A stretch of 64,000 bases of DNA from Chaetorhynchus papuensis. Taxonomy: Eukaryota > Chordata > Aves > Passeriformes > Rhipiduridae. Positions 48,311 through 60,600 of this stretch are shown here, in pieces. Each line of letters begins with the position of its first letter. Positions within the stretch are counted from its first letter, which is position 1. The notes under the pieces were generated by a model. That model saw only the letters and a program-made list of their open reading frames with translations. It did no database searches and had not been told where the DNA came from. The stretch is from contig VWYX01000009.1 of the NCBI GenBank assembly GCA_013396525.1, forward strand, positions 793,107 to 857,106, written 5' to 3'. A program made the position numbers and the translations under genes.

Positions 48311-49382
48311 GAGTTTTTTGGCAGGAGATGAAATATTAGCCTAATACTTCAACTTCACTCATTTCACTGCCGTTTCCTTTTCATCTGTAAAACAGAAAGG
48401 TTTTGACACTGTTCACATCAGAGGTTGTATTTTTTATTTCATATTCACTCCAATTCCAGTACATTTCAGCTTTATCCTTTTATTTTGTTTGGCTTCTTTC
48501 ATTACAGTCGTTAAAGTGAGTGGAAGAAATGTACCCCATGGAATCATGTCTTTGCAATTCCTTTTGTTATCTAAAATAAATATTTGCAAGCAACATGAGA
48601 ACTCTGGTTGTTGTAACACACACAAACAATGTTTTTAACTGGAGAACTTTTGTGTAATAGGATAATTTTGGGTCATGATACATGCAGTCTTTGGTAATGG
48701 CTAAAATTTTTCTGAAAAATTCCTGAGGCAGGTGCCTCTTAATGAAAATTTTGTAATACCAACACTGTAACAAGGTACCAGTACTTGAGTAAGTGACCCT
48801 AATCAAATAAGAAATTTTGATCCATACTAGACAATCACTAAGAACAACATAGTTGTGTTAAAATTACTGATGCATATAGTCTTGGAATTTCCCAACTGAT
48901 AAGTAGAGGGAAAAAAGCATATCTCCCCAGACCTCAGTTTTAAGAGGTTACAATTTATGCGTTCAAATTATACTTAAAGGCTTTTCAACAATTGCCCACA
49001 TTCATGTAAATACTAACATGGATAAAATATACCAGGCATGAATGACATATCAGGTCTTGTCTTTTGTATTTAAGGCATATTCATTGCTCTTCTCCATAAA
49101 TGGCAACCCAAAATATCACAAAATGGGAAGGGAAAGAATGACTGACAGAAATGGAAAACAACTTATACTGTAAAATAGTTCTGGGAACTTAGTTTGTGCT
49201 CCACATCCCCTCTGATTTTAGAGGCGAGAAGAAAAAAATAGTTAAGCGGTGAGAAAAAAGAAAACATATGTCTGAGTCACAAGTTTGAAACACTGAATGA
49301 TTTAATCATAACGTAGCATCTAAATACAGCCATGGTAGACTACTGCAATAGATCAGCAGACAAAAGAGCCTCTAAACAATTA

Positions 49383-49995
49383 CAGAATCAGAGAATCACA
49401 GAATGTGCTGAGCTGGAAGGACCCTCAAGGATCATAGAGGTCACCTCTCAGCCTTGCACAGGACCATCCCCAAAAATCATAGCATGTACCTTGAGCTCTG
49501 TCAGACTGTGCTGTGATCACTTCCTTGGAGAGCTGTTCCAGTGCCCGGTGGTTTTTCGGTGTGAGAAAACATTTTCTAATAGCCAACCAAAACCTCCCCT
49601 GACACATCTTTGGGCCATTCCTTCAGGTCCTGTCCACTGATGACCGTAGAGATCAGATCAGTCTGCCCCTCCTCTTCCCCTCATGAGGAAGCTGTAATTG
49701 CAATGAGGTCTCCCCTCAATCTCTTCTTCTCCAGCCTGAAGAGATCAAGTGACCTCAGCTGCTCATCATACGGCTTCCCCTCCCGACCCTTCACCATCTC
49801 CATGGGCCTCCTTTGGATGCTGTCTGATAACTTAATGTCTTTTTTATATTGTGGCACCAGAACTGCCCCCAGCAGTCCAGGTGAGGCCACCCCAGTGCAG
49901 AGCAGAGCAGGACAATCCCCTCCCTTGCCTGGCTGGTGATGCTGTGCCTGATGTACCCCAGGATATGGGAGGCCCTCCAGGACATGGCTGAGGTC
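49383..49995 (-). mobile_element. CR1 LINE 3' fragment (~0.6 kb)
   Basis: It starts cagaatcagagaatcacaga at the 3' end and continues through the CR1 3' UTR and the C-terminal ORF2 region in antisense (minus-strand SYQTASKGGPWRW, GIVLLCSALGWPH). It closely resembles the corresponding part of the copy at 39083, which suggests the same subfamily. It is 5'-truncated. Confidence 0.9.
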
Positions 49996-51911
49996 ATTTG
50001 ATGTGTAGCAATGTACCTAGTGACCTTATTTATGAGTTACTAAGTTCTATCTATATGGCATATTCACTTATCTATACAAATAGGCTCTGCTTCAACAACA
50101 TGGATACAGCTGCCCTGCACAGACATTGCATTCAGAATATTTCATTACAAACTATCTGCAGTTATTTGGGCATTAAAATAAATTAATCATATGATTTTAG
50201 AGAGATACTTTAAATTTTCCAGAACAGAATGCACATAAAATTTGCATTTAGTATTGTACCTGTCAGAAAGCTTTGTTGGTGCAGCAACATATTACAATTC
50301 CCGTCTGGGGACGTGTAGCTTCTCTGAGTACCTTGACATGCTACACCTCTTAAGAAAAGAAACAGAGATCTTATGTCTTTGGTACTTTAGAGGTAGTTGC
50401 AATGTATAAACCTGATACAGCTGCCAAGAGCTGTTCCTCTTGGCAGGGTCAACCACATTTTTCGGTAATCCAACTTTCTCTCTACCATTTACTGCTGGTA
50501 ATTCATGTAAAATGTTTTATTTCTTCAGGTTGTGTTTTTATTTCTCTTTGATAATGCTTTATAATCAATTGATTTTTGATTTAAGAAACTCCCTTGATAG
50601 ATGTTGCTAATAATGTTTCTTTTTCTTGTGTGAATTTTGTTATGAGTAGTGCTAGTAAAACTTCTTTTACTGTCTTGCATCCATTAACAGTAGAAAGAAC
50701 AGAAAAATGCAGTTGTTTGAAAAGAGAAAAAAAAAGCTAATAGTTAGTGTAGAATTTAGTTAAATATTTGCTTTTACATACAAGTTCACAGGGTGTCCTT
50801 AAGCTTGTAAATGTAGGCAGTTGCTGAACTAAGACATTTATAAATTACCATGTGTTACCTGTGCTAACTTGTTAAGAATTCAGTGGCAGGTTGACAAGAA
50901 AACCTTTGCTGATTTTCCTCAGTAAGTGGGTGCAATTCGGTTGCGTAGAAGTTATAGGGTTGTGTCAGCACACCATGTCTGATGTATTTCATTGGCTTTT
51001 CCACACAAACACAAAAAGAAACGTAATTTTTTTATAGACTGTATTGTTAAGATTCTTAATATAGTGGTCTTTTTTCATGTTTATTACTTGAAATGTTGGG
51101 TCATTTGATGCTTTCTGGTTTTCAGGTGATAAATTTCTGGAATGAGAAGTAGGGTTTGACACGTGGTCTTTCATTTCCATTTATTTCAGCTAGCATTCTT
51201 TCATAATTTATAGATGTCTTTCATATCAATATTTTCTTCAAGAAACTCTTTAACTTGCCAATACTACCTATTTAATGAGTAGTGTATTACACAGTTAATA
51301 AATCATTTTCACATTCACTTTTCAGAAAGAATCATACAAATGACTAGAAGTCTTCAGTACTTGAACATGATGGTTTATTATCTGTTTCAGTTGTGCTTCG
51401 TATGTACTCATAAATACGTTGCACCGCCAGCCAGTAAGCAATTCCAAGCACTCTTGTTTTCGTCTTGTACAACAGTCTTGTACTTTAGGTAGTGTTGAGA
51501 AAACTTCTTCCCAAAGGACAGACATCTGCAACAGCTGTCTTAAGTGTTTGGCTAATTCACTGTATTTCTATACTTCTGTGAAAATACTTAATCCCTCCCT
51601 ACATTTTTTTACCTATCAGCAGCCCCCACTGCGAGCATTCCTGTCAGCAGTGTATTCTACACTGACTAAGCAAAAGTTTGCAAGGCCATACTGACATTTC
51701 CTATCAAGCATAATAAGACCATCTTGTTTGAGGTTTTCTTTTACATTCCTGCCATAGCTTCTTCTTCTTGAAAGGCTGAGTGAATTTCTCTGCAGCAAAC
51801 ATACCAGGTATTGCCAAACCATTTAGTCCATACAATAGCTGTCTTACTAAGGTAAAAGTTAGGACTTGCTTGTTGTTTTGAATACTGAAAAATACTCTTT
51901 CTTTTTTTCTT

Positions 51912-51913
51912 TT

Positions 51914-52005
<92 letters not shown>
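51912..52005. repeat. (CTTT)n microsatellite, ~94 bp
   Basis: About 23 nearly perfect tandem CTTT units, preceded by an impure T/C-rich run from about 51895. Confidence 0.97.
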
Positions 52006-53639
52006 TTCTTAAATACAGTTTTTATGTATTTAAGGCATGATTACCTTCCTGGGTGAATAGGATATTGAGATACTAAGATTCAAAAAAGATAACATGACCT
52101 GTTTATTGTAGTGATCCATAGGAAAAGAATCCAAGGACATAAAGTAACATGAAAAAATTGCAGTGTTGGTCCAAGTGACCTGACTTCTCACCAGGCACAG
52201 ATTATCCTAAGAAAAACAAGCTGTGAATAATCAAGTGCCTTGTTTCTGTTATGTAGCACCTGGACTTATTTAAGGAAGGGATGCCATGTTTACAGACAGC
52301 CTAAGGAAGCTTATCAGATACTGCAGGTGGTGCAGTCAGTCTGTGCATCTGATTTTGTTTTTATAGGATTGATTTGTGGATGAATCAGCCATAAAAAATT
52401 ATTTAATATATTCCATAACTTAGAGCAGAAGAAATTACTGAGTAAAACTGAAGCAATTGAAACACTTTCAAAATGAATCTCACAAGCTGATTATTTACTT
52501 TTCAGAGTATAAAACTGAGAACTCTGGAAAAGGATCAATCTCCTCTCCAGTAACCACCCACACTGTCCCTCAAGCTCTGTGCTATCATGACCTGTTACTT
52601 CACTTCCTTTTGCTGGTATCACCATCTAAATATGATTTACATGTGTAAATTGGCAAAACCTTATTCAGTAATTTAACTCTGTCATTCTGGATAACCTCTC
52701 CAGTTTCTTGGTTAGACTGCTTGCAGTGACTGTAACATGAAGTACTAATCAGCAGTAATCAGCTAGCAAGCTTGCCCTGGTTTTCCATACATCTGCTGCT
52801 GCTTATTGTTGATGGTTGGAAATGCACACACTATTCTCTATTGAAGAATGTCACTGGCAATTCCAAAGCAATGGATAAAATTGATAAGCAAAAATCTACA
52901 AACTAGAAATGAGAACTGAGGAACACATACTCTATTTTGGCCTAGCAATACTTTGGTTCAGTCCTCAGTTTTTTTATTTGGTTTTGATGTAGTTTGGGTT
53001 TTTTTCCTGTCAGAGCTTAAGTCTAGGGAATATCTGTGTACTTTTTGCAAAACGATGGTATGGGAGGATTACTGGGCCAAGATTTTCATTAGAATGAAAA
53101 TTAGGAAAAATTATTTAAAGTGTGAACACATGTAGATGACAAACTACTTCAATATATTATTTTTTAAATGTTTTTTATTTAGTTTTTTTATGGCTATGAA
53201 AATGCTGCAGGCATGTTCATGAGTGTTTCTTTCTATTCTTTTCTTTTGGGTGGAGGGCTGGGGGATACAATTGTGTTCTACATTACTGTTTCCAGTATAT
53301 TTTTGTTTCCAATAGTAAATCAATTCCTGCAGTATATGATCCTCCCCAGTGTGGTTAAGCTTCAAGTCAGACTAGAACAGGAAACCACTCTTAATCTTAC
53401 CTGATAGTAGTGATCTGTTCAGTAGAAAGGTCAAATGCCTACCAGATCTACCACAGCCTTTCCCCTTGCAATGAGACATTGCTAATAACTCAATTAAGGG
53501 ACCTTGCAGATTGTCAAAACTTCTGAAGTCTTGATTGACTCCTGTTCAGAAGATCCCATGGAATGGAATGATTTCTGTTCCTCCCTGGGGTCTCTTGTCC
53601 ATGACAAAATTTTTCACCTCTCTTGGCTGATGTTCAAGT

Positions 53640-53770
53640 ATACATACACAAATAATCACATCATATAATTATATATTTGCACACATACACCCATGTGCAC
53701 TTATACACATGTGGGTATCTGTATACACACAGATATATACAAATAAATATATCTCTATCTAAATACATAC
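53640..53770. repeat. Degenerate CA/TA-rich simple sequence
   Basis: Alternating purine-pyrimidine sequence built of interrupted ACACAT, ATATAT and GTGCAC motifs. Confidence 0.7.
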
Positions 53771-53853
53771 GAGACTCTTCTAGCTGTAAGAAATTATAAG
53801 CTGGCAAGGGTGATAGACTCATATAACTAAGTAGTACCTTTCAGAACATGATT

Positions 53854-53886
53854 TGAAATTTATAACTTTNTGAAATTTATAACTTT
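53854..53886. other. Single-N assembly gap flanked by a 16-bp direct duplication
   Basis: tgaaatttataacttt occurs at 53854-53869 and again at 53871-53886, on either side of the lone N at 53870. This is the signature of two contig ends that overlap but were joined with a gap instead of merged. Confidence 0.85.
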
Positions 53887-54394
53887 ATTTGCAGATACTG
53901 TCATCTTAGCATGCTTATTCTCTTTTACATTTTGGTTTATATCTAATAAACATACATGGAGTTTTCCCCCATTTTTCCCCCTCAAAATCTGAGTAATGGT
54001 GGAGTAAAGTTTTAAAAACCATGTGTGAAACTCTGCTCAAGGCAGCTATGTTGACAGGATGCTAGTAGTGACGACTGGCATTTTGGAATTACCCAGTACT
54101 GTTTTCTTCTGGCTCATGCTTCTGTAGTTGTGTGTAATGTCAGGTGCAACATTATCAAAAGTTTTTTAGACAAACCCAACACATGTGATTAGTGCTTTCC
54201 TTTGCTCAGGAGGCTATTAGGTTGTTTGAGGAAGAAAGGAGATTGCCTTGGCATTATTTGGTTTTTGATGGAGGTTGCAATTTGGCCTGGTTTTGTCTTG
54301 TTTTATTTGGAGAGCCGACATTCATTTACTTGCTTCATGTTTACTCACTCTCTCCCCTTGGCCTCACGGATGTTAAACTCAGGGTTGTGTACGT

Positions 54395-54660
54395 GTCTCT
54401 GGAGGTCATCTGGTCCAAGCTTCCTAATTCAGCAAGGCCCCCCACCAACAACTCATCAAGGCCACTCCCTAATTCAGCGAGGCCACAGTCAGTTGCTGAA
54501 AATGACAAAAAAATGTCCTGACAGTTTTTTAGTATCTCTAAGGAGGGAGACTCCACAACCTCCCCAGGAAACCTATTCCCTTTGCAATTATTAAGACTGT
54601 TGTGGGAAATATTTACTTGTCAAAAATAAAAGGAATGAGAATTATTTCATTCTTCACCTG
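54395..54660 (-). mobile_element. Old, diverged CR1-like LINE fragment with internal tandem repeat
   Basis: The sequence contains antisense CR1 3'-region landmarks (ggaggtcatctggtccaa; ggagactccacaacctcccc; aggaaacctattccct) but has lost the terminal octamers and is heavily diverged. A three-copy repeat of aattcagcaaggcc occurs inside it. It is older than the other copies in the window. Confidence 0.7.
54426..54484. repeat. Three-copy imperfect repeat (periods 24 and 21 bp) inside the old CR1
   Basis: Units aattcagcaaggcc (54426-54439), aactcatcaaggcc (54450-54463) and aattcagcgaggcc (54471-54484). The spacings are multiples of three, so overlapping frames on both strands show repeated peptides such as PNSARP. 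Confidence 0.8.
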
Positions 54661-57600
54661 GCAAACAAAAGCTGTAATAGATACCACCTCTACCTGACTC
54701 GGTTTCAGTACTGTTTTTATTTTCCAGATTAAGTTTGCCATTGGAGTTTTGACAGATGTGAAAAGCTGAGTTAAAGCCGTGAAGCTGAGTTAACTTCAGG
54801 TCATAATTCTAGCTGGAAGAAAACATGTTGGGACCATATCTAGAATCCCCAAGTCGGTGCTACTGCTGCTGCCAGCAGCTCCACTGTTTTATCTATCTGC
54901 TGCCGAGCACTCCATGTATGGTTAGTGGAGTACATGAAGGACAACACCTCTTCCTCCTTTTTATGTAGAAAATAAGATTTATCATATGTCCTCAGGAATG
55001 TCCTCTGATCATCAAGCTATAGGATGTTTTTAAAAAGGCTGTTTTCTCTCTAATTCTATTTTCATTACATAATTTTGTATATCTGGTCATGAATGAATGC
55101 CCTGAACAGCAACTACTTTACTCAGCTATTGCTTATTTTGAATATCTGATAAAATATTTGGTATCATAAAACCAACTGTAAGAGTGTCATAATAGCCTAT
55201 CATGCACAGGAGTTCCCTGTGAGGAAAGGCATCTCAAGTTACTCTTTCTCCTCTCTATCTGTTCTGGAGAGGTCAGATTTGTAGTTAGGAGTCCCTGACT
55301 TCAGTGAAAATCTTCACCTGGAGAACAAATATTTTGTGCTGTGAGAAGGAAGAACTGGACTTAATAAAGATCACAGGATGCTAGTAGAAAATAAGAACAA
55401 CTTGCCGTCTGAAGTTTATTGCTGGGGCATTTAAACCTTACTCCTTCCAATATGATATGAAATAAAGTAATTATAGAACTAAAATAAAAAAAATAAAGTG
55501 CTTTAAAAACTTATTTCCTTGAAAAAATATATGAATTGTCCTAGTATTTTTGCTCACTGGAGTATACTTAGGCAGTTTAAGTGTATGAAATATGCAACAT
55601 ACATACAAGCAGAGCATAATTTAGAATTCTGTCATCTGTGCCTAAATGTCTAGACCAGGTATCCTGTTCAGTTCAGCAGCAGGCCAGCTATTACAGTATA
55701 CCAACTACTATATAACCACTTGGAGCTTGGATAAGTTTCAAAAATACTAATGGTATTTGCTTTTCTAGTCTGGAAAGCGACCCATTAGCTCTTCACCTAC
55801 TGTATGTAGACAACAAACAAGACCATTTCAGCTATAAACTTGAAGACCTTTAGTTAATTCAGTAAGATGATCTATTTCATCATAAAATCATAACTGTTGG
55901 ACTTGTTATAAGCAGTAATGGCCTTTTTTTTTCCTGCTGAAAGTATCTCTGCCTGGGTAGAGTACCTGATTAACAATCAGGATTGTTAGCATTTATCCCT
56001 GGTTCTTGAAATTATTTGTTGCATTATTCCAGGTAGATCACTTTCTCATCTTTCAAAATGCATTCCACAACTTTTAACTATTTTTCGGAATATAATACTG
56101 ATATCTGTACAACTATTTGATATCACTGAATAAGCAGTATTAAAAGTATCAAAAACTCTTTCTTTTCCAATACAAAATCAAACATAACTGCATCACAACC
56201 ACTTGTCCTTTATCAATAATATTGTATACTTACATTTTCTTAAATCTGGGACAATAATAAAAGAAGTATTAACTACTTCACTAGGGTTAGATAGCCTTGA
56301 TGACTTTTTCACTCTGTCTTTGGCTTGGAATTTTATTTGTGTCAGTGGAAATTCCACATGCAGTTCTAAGATTAAGGAGGAAAACTTGCCTTTTAAAAAG
56401 TATAACCTGGAAAATGTTAATATTATTTAGTGTGTTGGGTACCCCTCCCTGCTTTTTCACTAGCTCTGGATTTGTTAAAACTTGCCTTTTATTGAACTTA
56501 CAGATGTTCAATATGATGCCAGTTGCAAAAATTAGGAAACACTGAGCATTGTTTATGTATCAGTTCTGTCAGGAAGTGTCAGGTGAATGTTACTCCTTTA
56601 ATTAGATGATTTGAAATACAGGAATACAGCATAATATCTTGCTTTATTTATGATATTAGCTCTTACATATGTAGTGTTACAGACACACTCTATTCAGCTT
56701 GTATTAAAGACAAGATGCATAAATATTAAGAAAAAGACATAATAAATAAAATGGAAATAGTATCATTAAATAACTTCAGAGTGTAAAAGACAGACATAAT
56801 GTCAATGTCCAATTTTTAAAATCTATTTATAGGTAAACATAGTCAAATATGCTAAAACTCGGAGAACAATTGGCCCTGTAGAGTTTCTTTCTTGCTTGAA
56901 GAAATAAGGTTTTCCAAAGGTAATAAGATTACCAGCTTTTGTTTTTGAATTACTTAGAAGGGAATTGAGTGGTATCAGTCTTAATAATGAGGTAAAAGCA
57001 TTTAGTTTCCAATGCAGCCCTGGAGGCCACACACTGCCTGCTCTGCACTGCCTGAGGAGTTTTTACTGAATTTTGCTGAAATGTAACAGTCTAAATGAAG
57101 GAAAGACAATTGCAACATGACCTTTTGGCCCCATCAGAGTGACCACTGTGCTGAAGTAACAGGCCCATTTGATTACAAGAGTTGCAAAGCTGAAGGCTTA
57201 AACATACATTCTTTTGAGATACGAGCCTGAGGCAACATTCTTGATTAAAATAACACAATATATACAAGGAGTAATTTGGGTTTTTTTACCTGACCCAGAA
57301 CAGAAATGGGATCCTCATATCAATACAGAGGTGATGCACTTTTGTTCTTAAACTCCCTGCAGAGACCCAGCATCCTTCAGTCCTCTGCTTTTCAGATGAG
57401 ATCAACACTGCAGAAGTTCCTGTGTTTCCATGTCTTCCCCCCAGAGCTGTGCAGAAGGCTCAGCTGGGCAAATTTGGCATGTTGACAAAACCCAGAAACT
57501 AACATTCAGAATTATTTTCATTTTTTGCTATCATTATAAATTTTGCTTTTAGCCAGGAAGACGGTCTGGCAGAACCGGAGAACAGAAGTAGATGATTAAT

Positions 57601-60600
57601 CTGAGTAGTCCCACCAGGAAATCTTGGCAAATCTTAGGTTACAGGGAATGATCAACTTCTTATAAGATTAATTTTAAGACTTTGAAATTGGCCTATGCAG
57701 GACATGTTATCACAATTTTTGGATCTGGTAAAAAATGAAGTTGTTTATGTAGGGAAAGCTGAATAAAAATTAAAAAAACTGGAAGAAATTATCCAAAGAA
57801 ATAATTTCTGATATTTTCTGTATAGGAGATAGTAAACATAATGGTAAAGTTGTCATAAGGATTTCTATGAAAAAACCTTGTGTTTAGCAAAAAAAATTAG
57901 CCTCCAATCTATATAACATGGCTCTTTTTCTGCCTTACCTGTACATTTCAGCAGAGATTTAAAAAATTCAGCTTTCAGTAACAAAATCATTACCATATAA
58001 TTAGCCTAGAACATTAACTGAAATGCTGAACAAATTAATTTGCTTTACAATAATGAATTAGTGGTATTCGAGAGGTGAAAATATTGTAATGTCAGTTTTT
58101 GTATTAACAAATTATTTGTTAATTAAGGTGTCAGAAATGCTTCATTTGTATTGCAACACAGTATTTATTTTGCTAATTAATCATAAATGGATTATTTAAT
58201 CTGTTTTGCTGTAATTAGATATGGATATGTAAGAGCTATTCTGTTCTAATAATGGCATCCTATACCAAAGCAAAAATCATTCTAGCTGTTGTGTCACTTC
58301 AGAGTGACCATACTAATGCTTTTCTTGTCATAGTGTAAAAGTAGCTGTGAATTGAGGATTAAACTAAATCTCAGTGCCAAAGGGACAAACTTCAGTGACT
58401 TCAAAGGAATTACTCCTGTATATCTTCAGCCAGCTTCTAGTACCCTTTGCTCATTATGAAATACATGTTAAATCCCTGTAACACCTTTGTTGCTTCTTTC
58501 CTTGTTTTAAGGCTCTTTGGCCTGGTATATTGAATAACAACACTAAAACCATGTAGGTATTTAAAATGCTTTATTGAATTGCTTTGACAGATTTGAAAGC
58601 TCACATCACCAATCCACTGGATAGATATGAAAAATATTATTGCACTGTATTCTTCATTGGTACCTAGTCTCTGTGCTGTTCCTTCCTCTTATTCAGAATG
58701 TCCGAATTTGTATCCCAAAACTGAGTCCTGCAATGGCTTTACAATAGATACACAAATAACTGCATATTAAGTATAGGAGAATTCAAATAAATGGAGAGTG
58801 ATATCTCTGAAAGTAGTATTTTGTGCATTTGATTCTTTATCTGTAGGTATTTTAAAAGAATTAAGACACAAGATAGTCTTCTAGGCTAGAAGAATTCTAG
58901 AGTTAGATTAATTCTAGAGTCTCCAGCTTGTAAAGTTCCTTGAAAGTAAAAATGTATAGGAATAATCTTCGTTCATTACTTTGTGCCACAAAAATATCAA
59001 AGCAAACTAACATACTACCTAAAAGCCTTTCTTTTGGAAAATAGTCAAAGAAATCTTTCACAAATATTTGTTTCAGCCTAAGGAACATAAGTATTAGTTT
59101 AAAAAAATGGTTTTGGCCCAAGAGTTACACTTGCAAGACATCTTTCTTGGTAGATGGGCTTCTCGTGGTATCACAGAGAGACTTACGTTAGAGAGAGGCT
59201 GCATCAGGCTCAGTCCTGTTCATGAACTTGCTGTGTTGGACCTATGCAGAATCCCACTGATACGATCTGAGTTCAGAGAGGCATAAAGCCAACTATGCAG
59301 CCAAGATCCATTTGCAAGGATCAGAGTTTTAGATAGAGAACGTGTGAATTTTGTTGGATGGTTCATTAATTTTTCACAGCTTTGGGGGAAACACAATGAA
59401 TAACAAAACCATTAGTTTCACAGCTCATAGATCACAACTACCAGCAAAGGACAGAGTCAGCGGGCTGGGGTGCTGTAATAACCCACCAAGGGTTCCCACC
59501 ACCAGGAGCACAGGCTTCCTGTTACGTGGTGGGGAGGCATCCACTGCACTTGGCAGCAGACATCAATCATTTCAGAAGTTCACTTCGCTACAGTACAAGG
59601 GTGTAGGATTTTACAGAATAATTAATAGGAATGCTAATGGTTTGTCTTGCCAGTATTTATCAGTGTTGGGATGTACCTTTAGGCTGTTGAAAATATATAG
59701 ATTTAAGTGGAACTGAGACTTGAACAAGATATGGCCTTGAGAGCAGGTGATCTTTTCCTCTGACTATATAATTTTTGAGCTGGCAAGTGCAGCATTGATC
59801 CCTGTACTTTTCAATTATTAGACTCATTGAAAATGCTTCATGATTTAGTTGTTTCTCATGGCAATGTCAAAATAAGGGCAAAGGTAACCAAAACTATGAA
59901 AATAAAATACTCTTTTCTTCTATGCCCAGAAAAATTGTTATTTCCTACTGATGGGCTCCCTCAGGAAAGAACAGAGGAAAAGAGGAAAGAACAGCTAATA
60001 ACATTTTTCCTAGCAGTAGCACACCTGGAAAACTCTGACCTAAACCGCAACCCCTGCAAGACTTCCAGGATCATGGCAGAGAGAGCTATGATAAAACAGT
60101 TGTTGAGAAAGGAGATTAAATAAATGGGATTATCTTTAATAGGATCACTCAGTAGGGCAGAAAACTGTGAATGAATATTCCTATGACAAAGCAAACAAAC
60201 TCCAAATTAACAATAGGTTGATGTGACACAGGGCTAAGGGGAGTAGAAATTAAGTTCGTAATTGGGCTATTTGCCTTTCTGGAGCTTAGTTTAATGGAGG
60301 GAACTTAATAAACTTTGTCTTTGACTCTTAAAATATTAGACGTAATATGAAGAATTGGATTTCTTTAATCTTAGAGAAATTTTAATAAACATGCTTGCTA
60401 TGCAATACCTAGGAAAATGTGCTTTCCTACTGGCTTGCCTAAACCTAGCACTGGTGTAAAATATTATTTTTTTACCATAGTACCATAGTTTTGTTCTTGT
60501 GCCAAGCAAGGTTGATAAATAAAACTTTCAGAATGCTAATCCCAGAAATAGTGTCAGGAGCTTTCAGTTCAAAATAGGAACATACATTTCCTAATTGACT

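Larger units (their letters stand above)
42111..49382. other. Intergenic AT-rich sequence, no gene recognised
   Basis: This stretch contains the 55-N gap and G/T-rich tracts at 44640-44710 and 48240-48310. The longest open frame (44284-44604, 106 codons) is hydrophobic and unlike any protein I know, with no splice or promoter context. No CR1 or LTR hallmarks were seen. Confidence 0.6.
49996..54394. other. Intergenic AT-rich sequence, no gene recognised
   Basis: This stretch holds a long (CTTT)n microsatellite, a CA/TA-rich patch at about 53640-53770 and a single-N gap with duplicated flanks. Open frames are short. No exon was recognised. Confidence 0.6.

Noticed and set aside
59827..60123. 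98-codon Lys-rich frame
   Set aside because: Its composition follows the A-rich local sequence, and there are no domains or splice sites.
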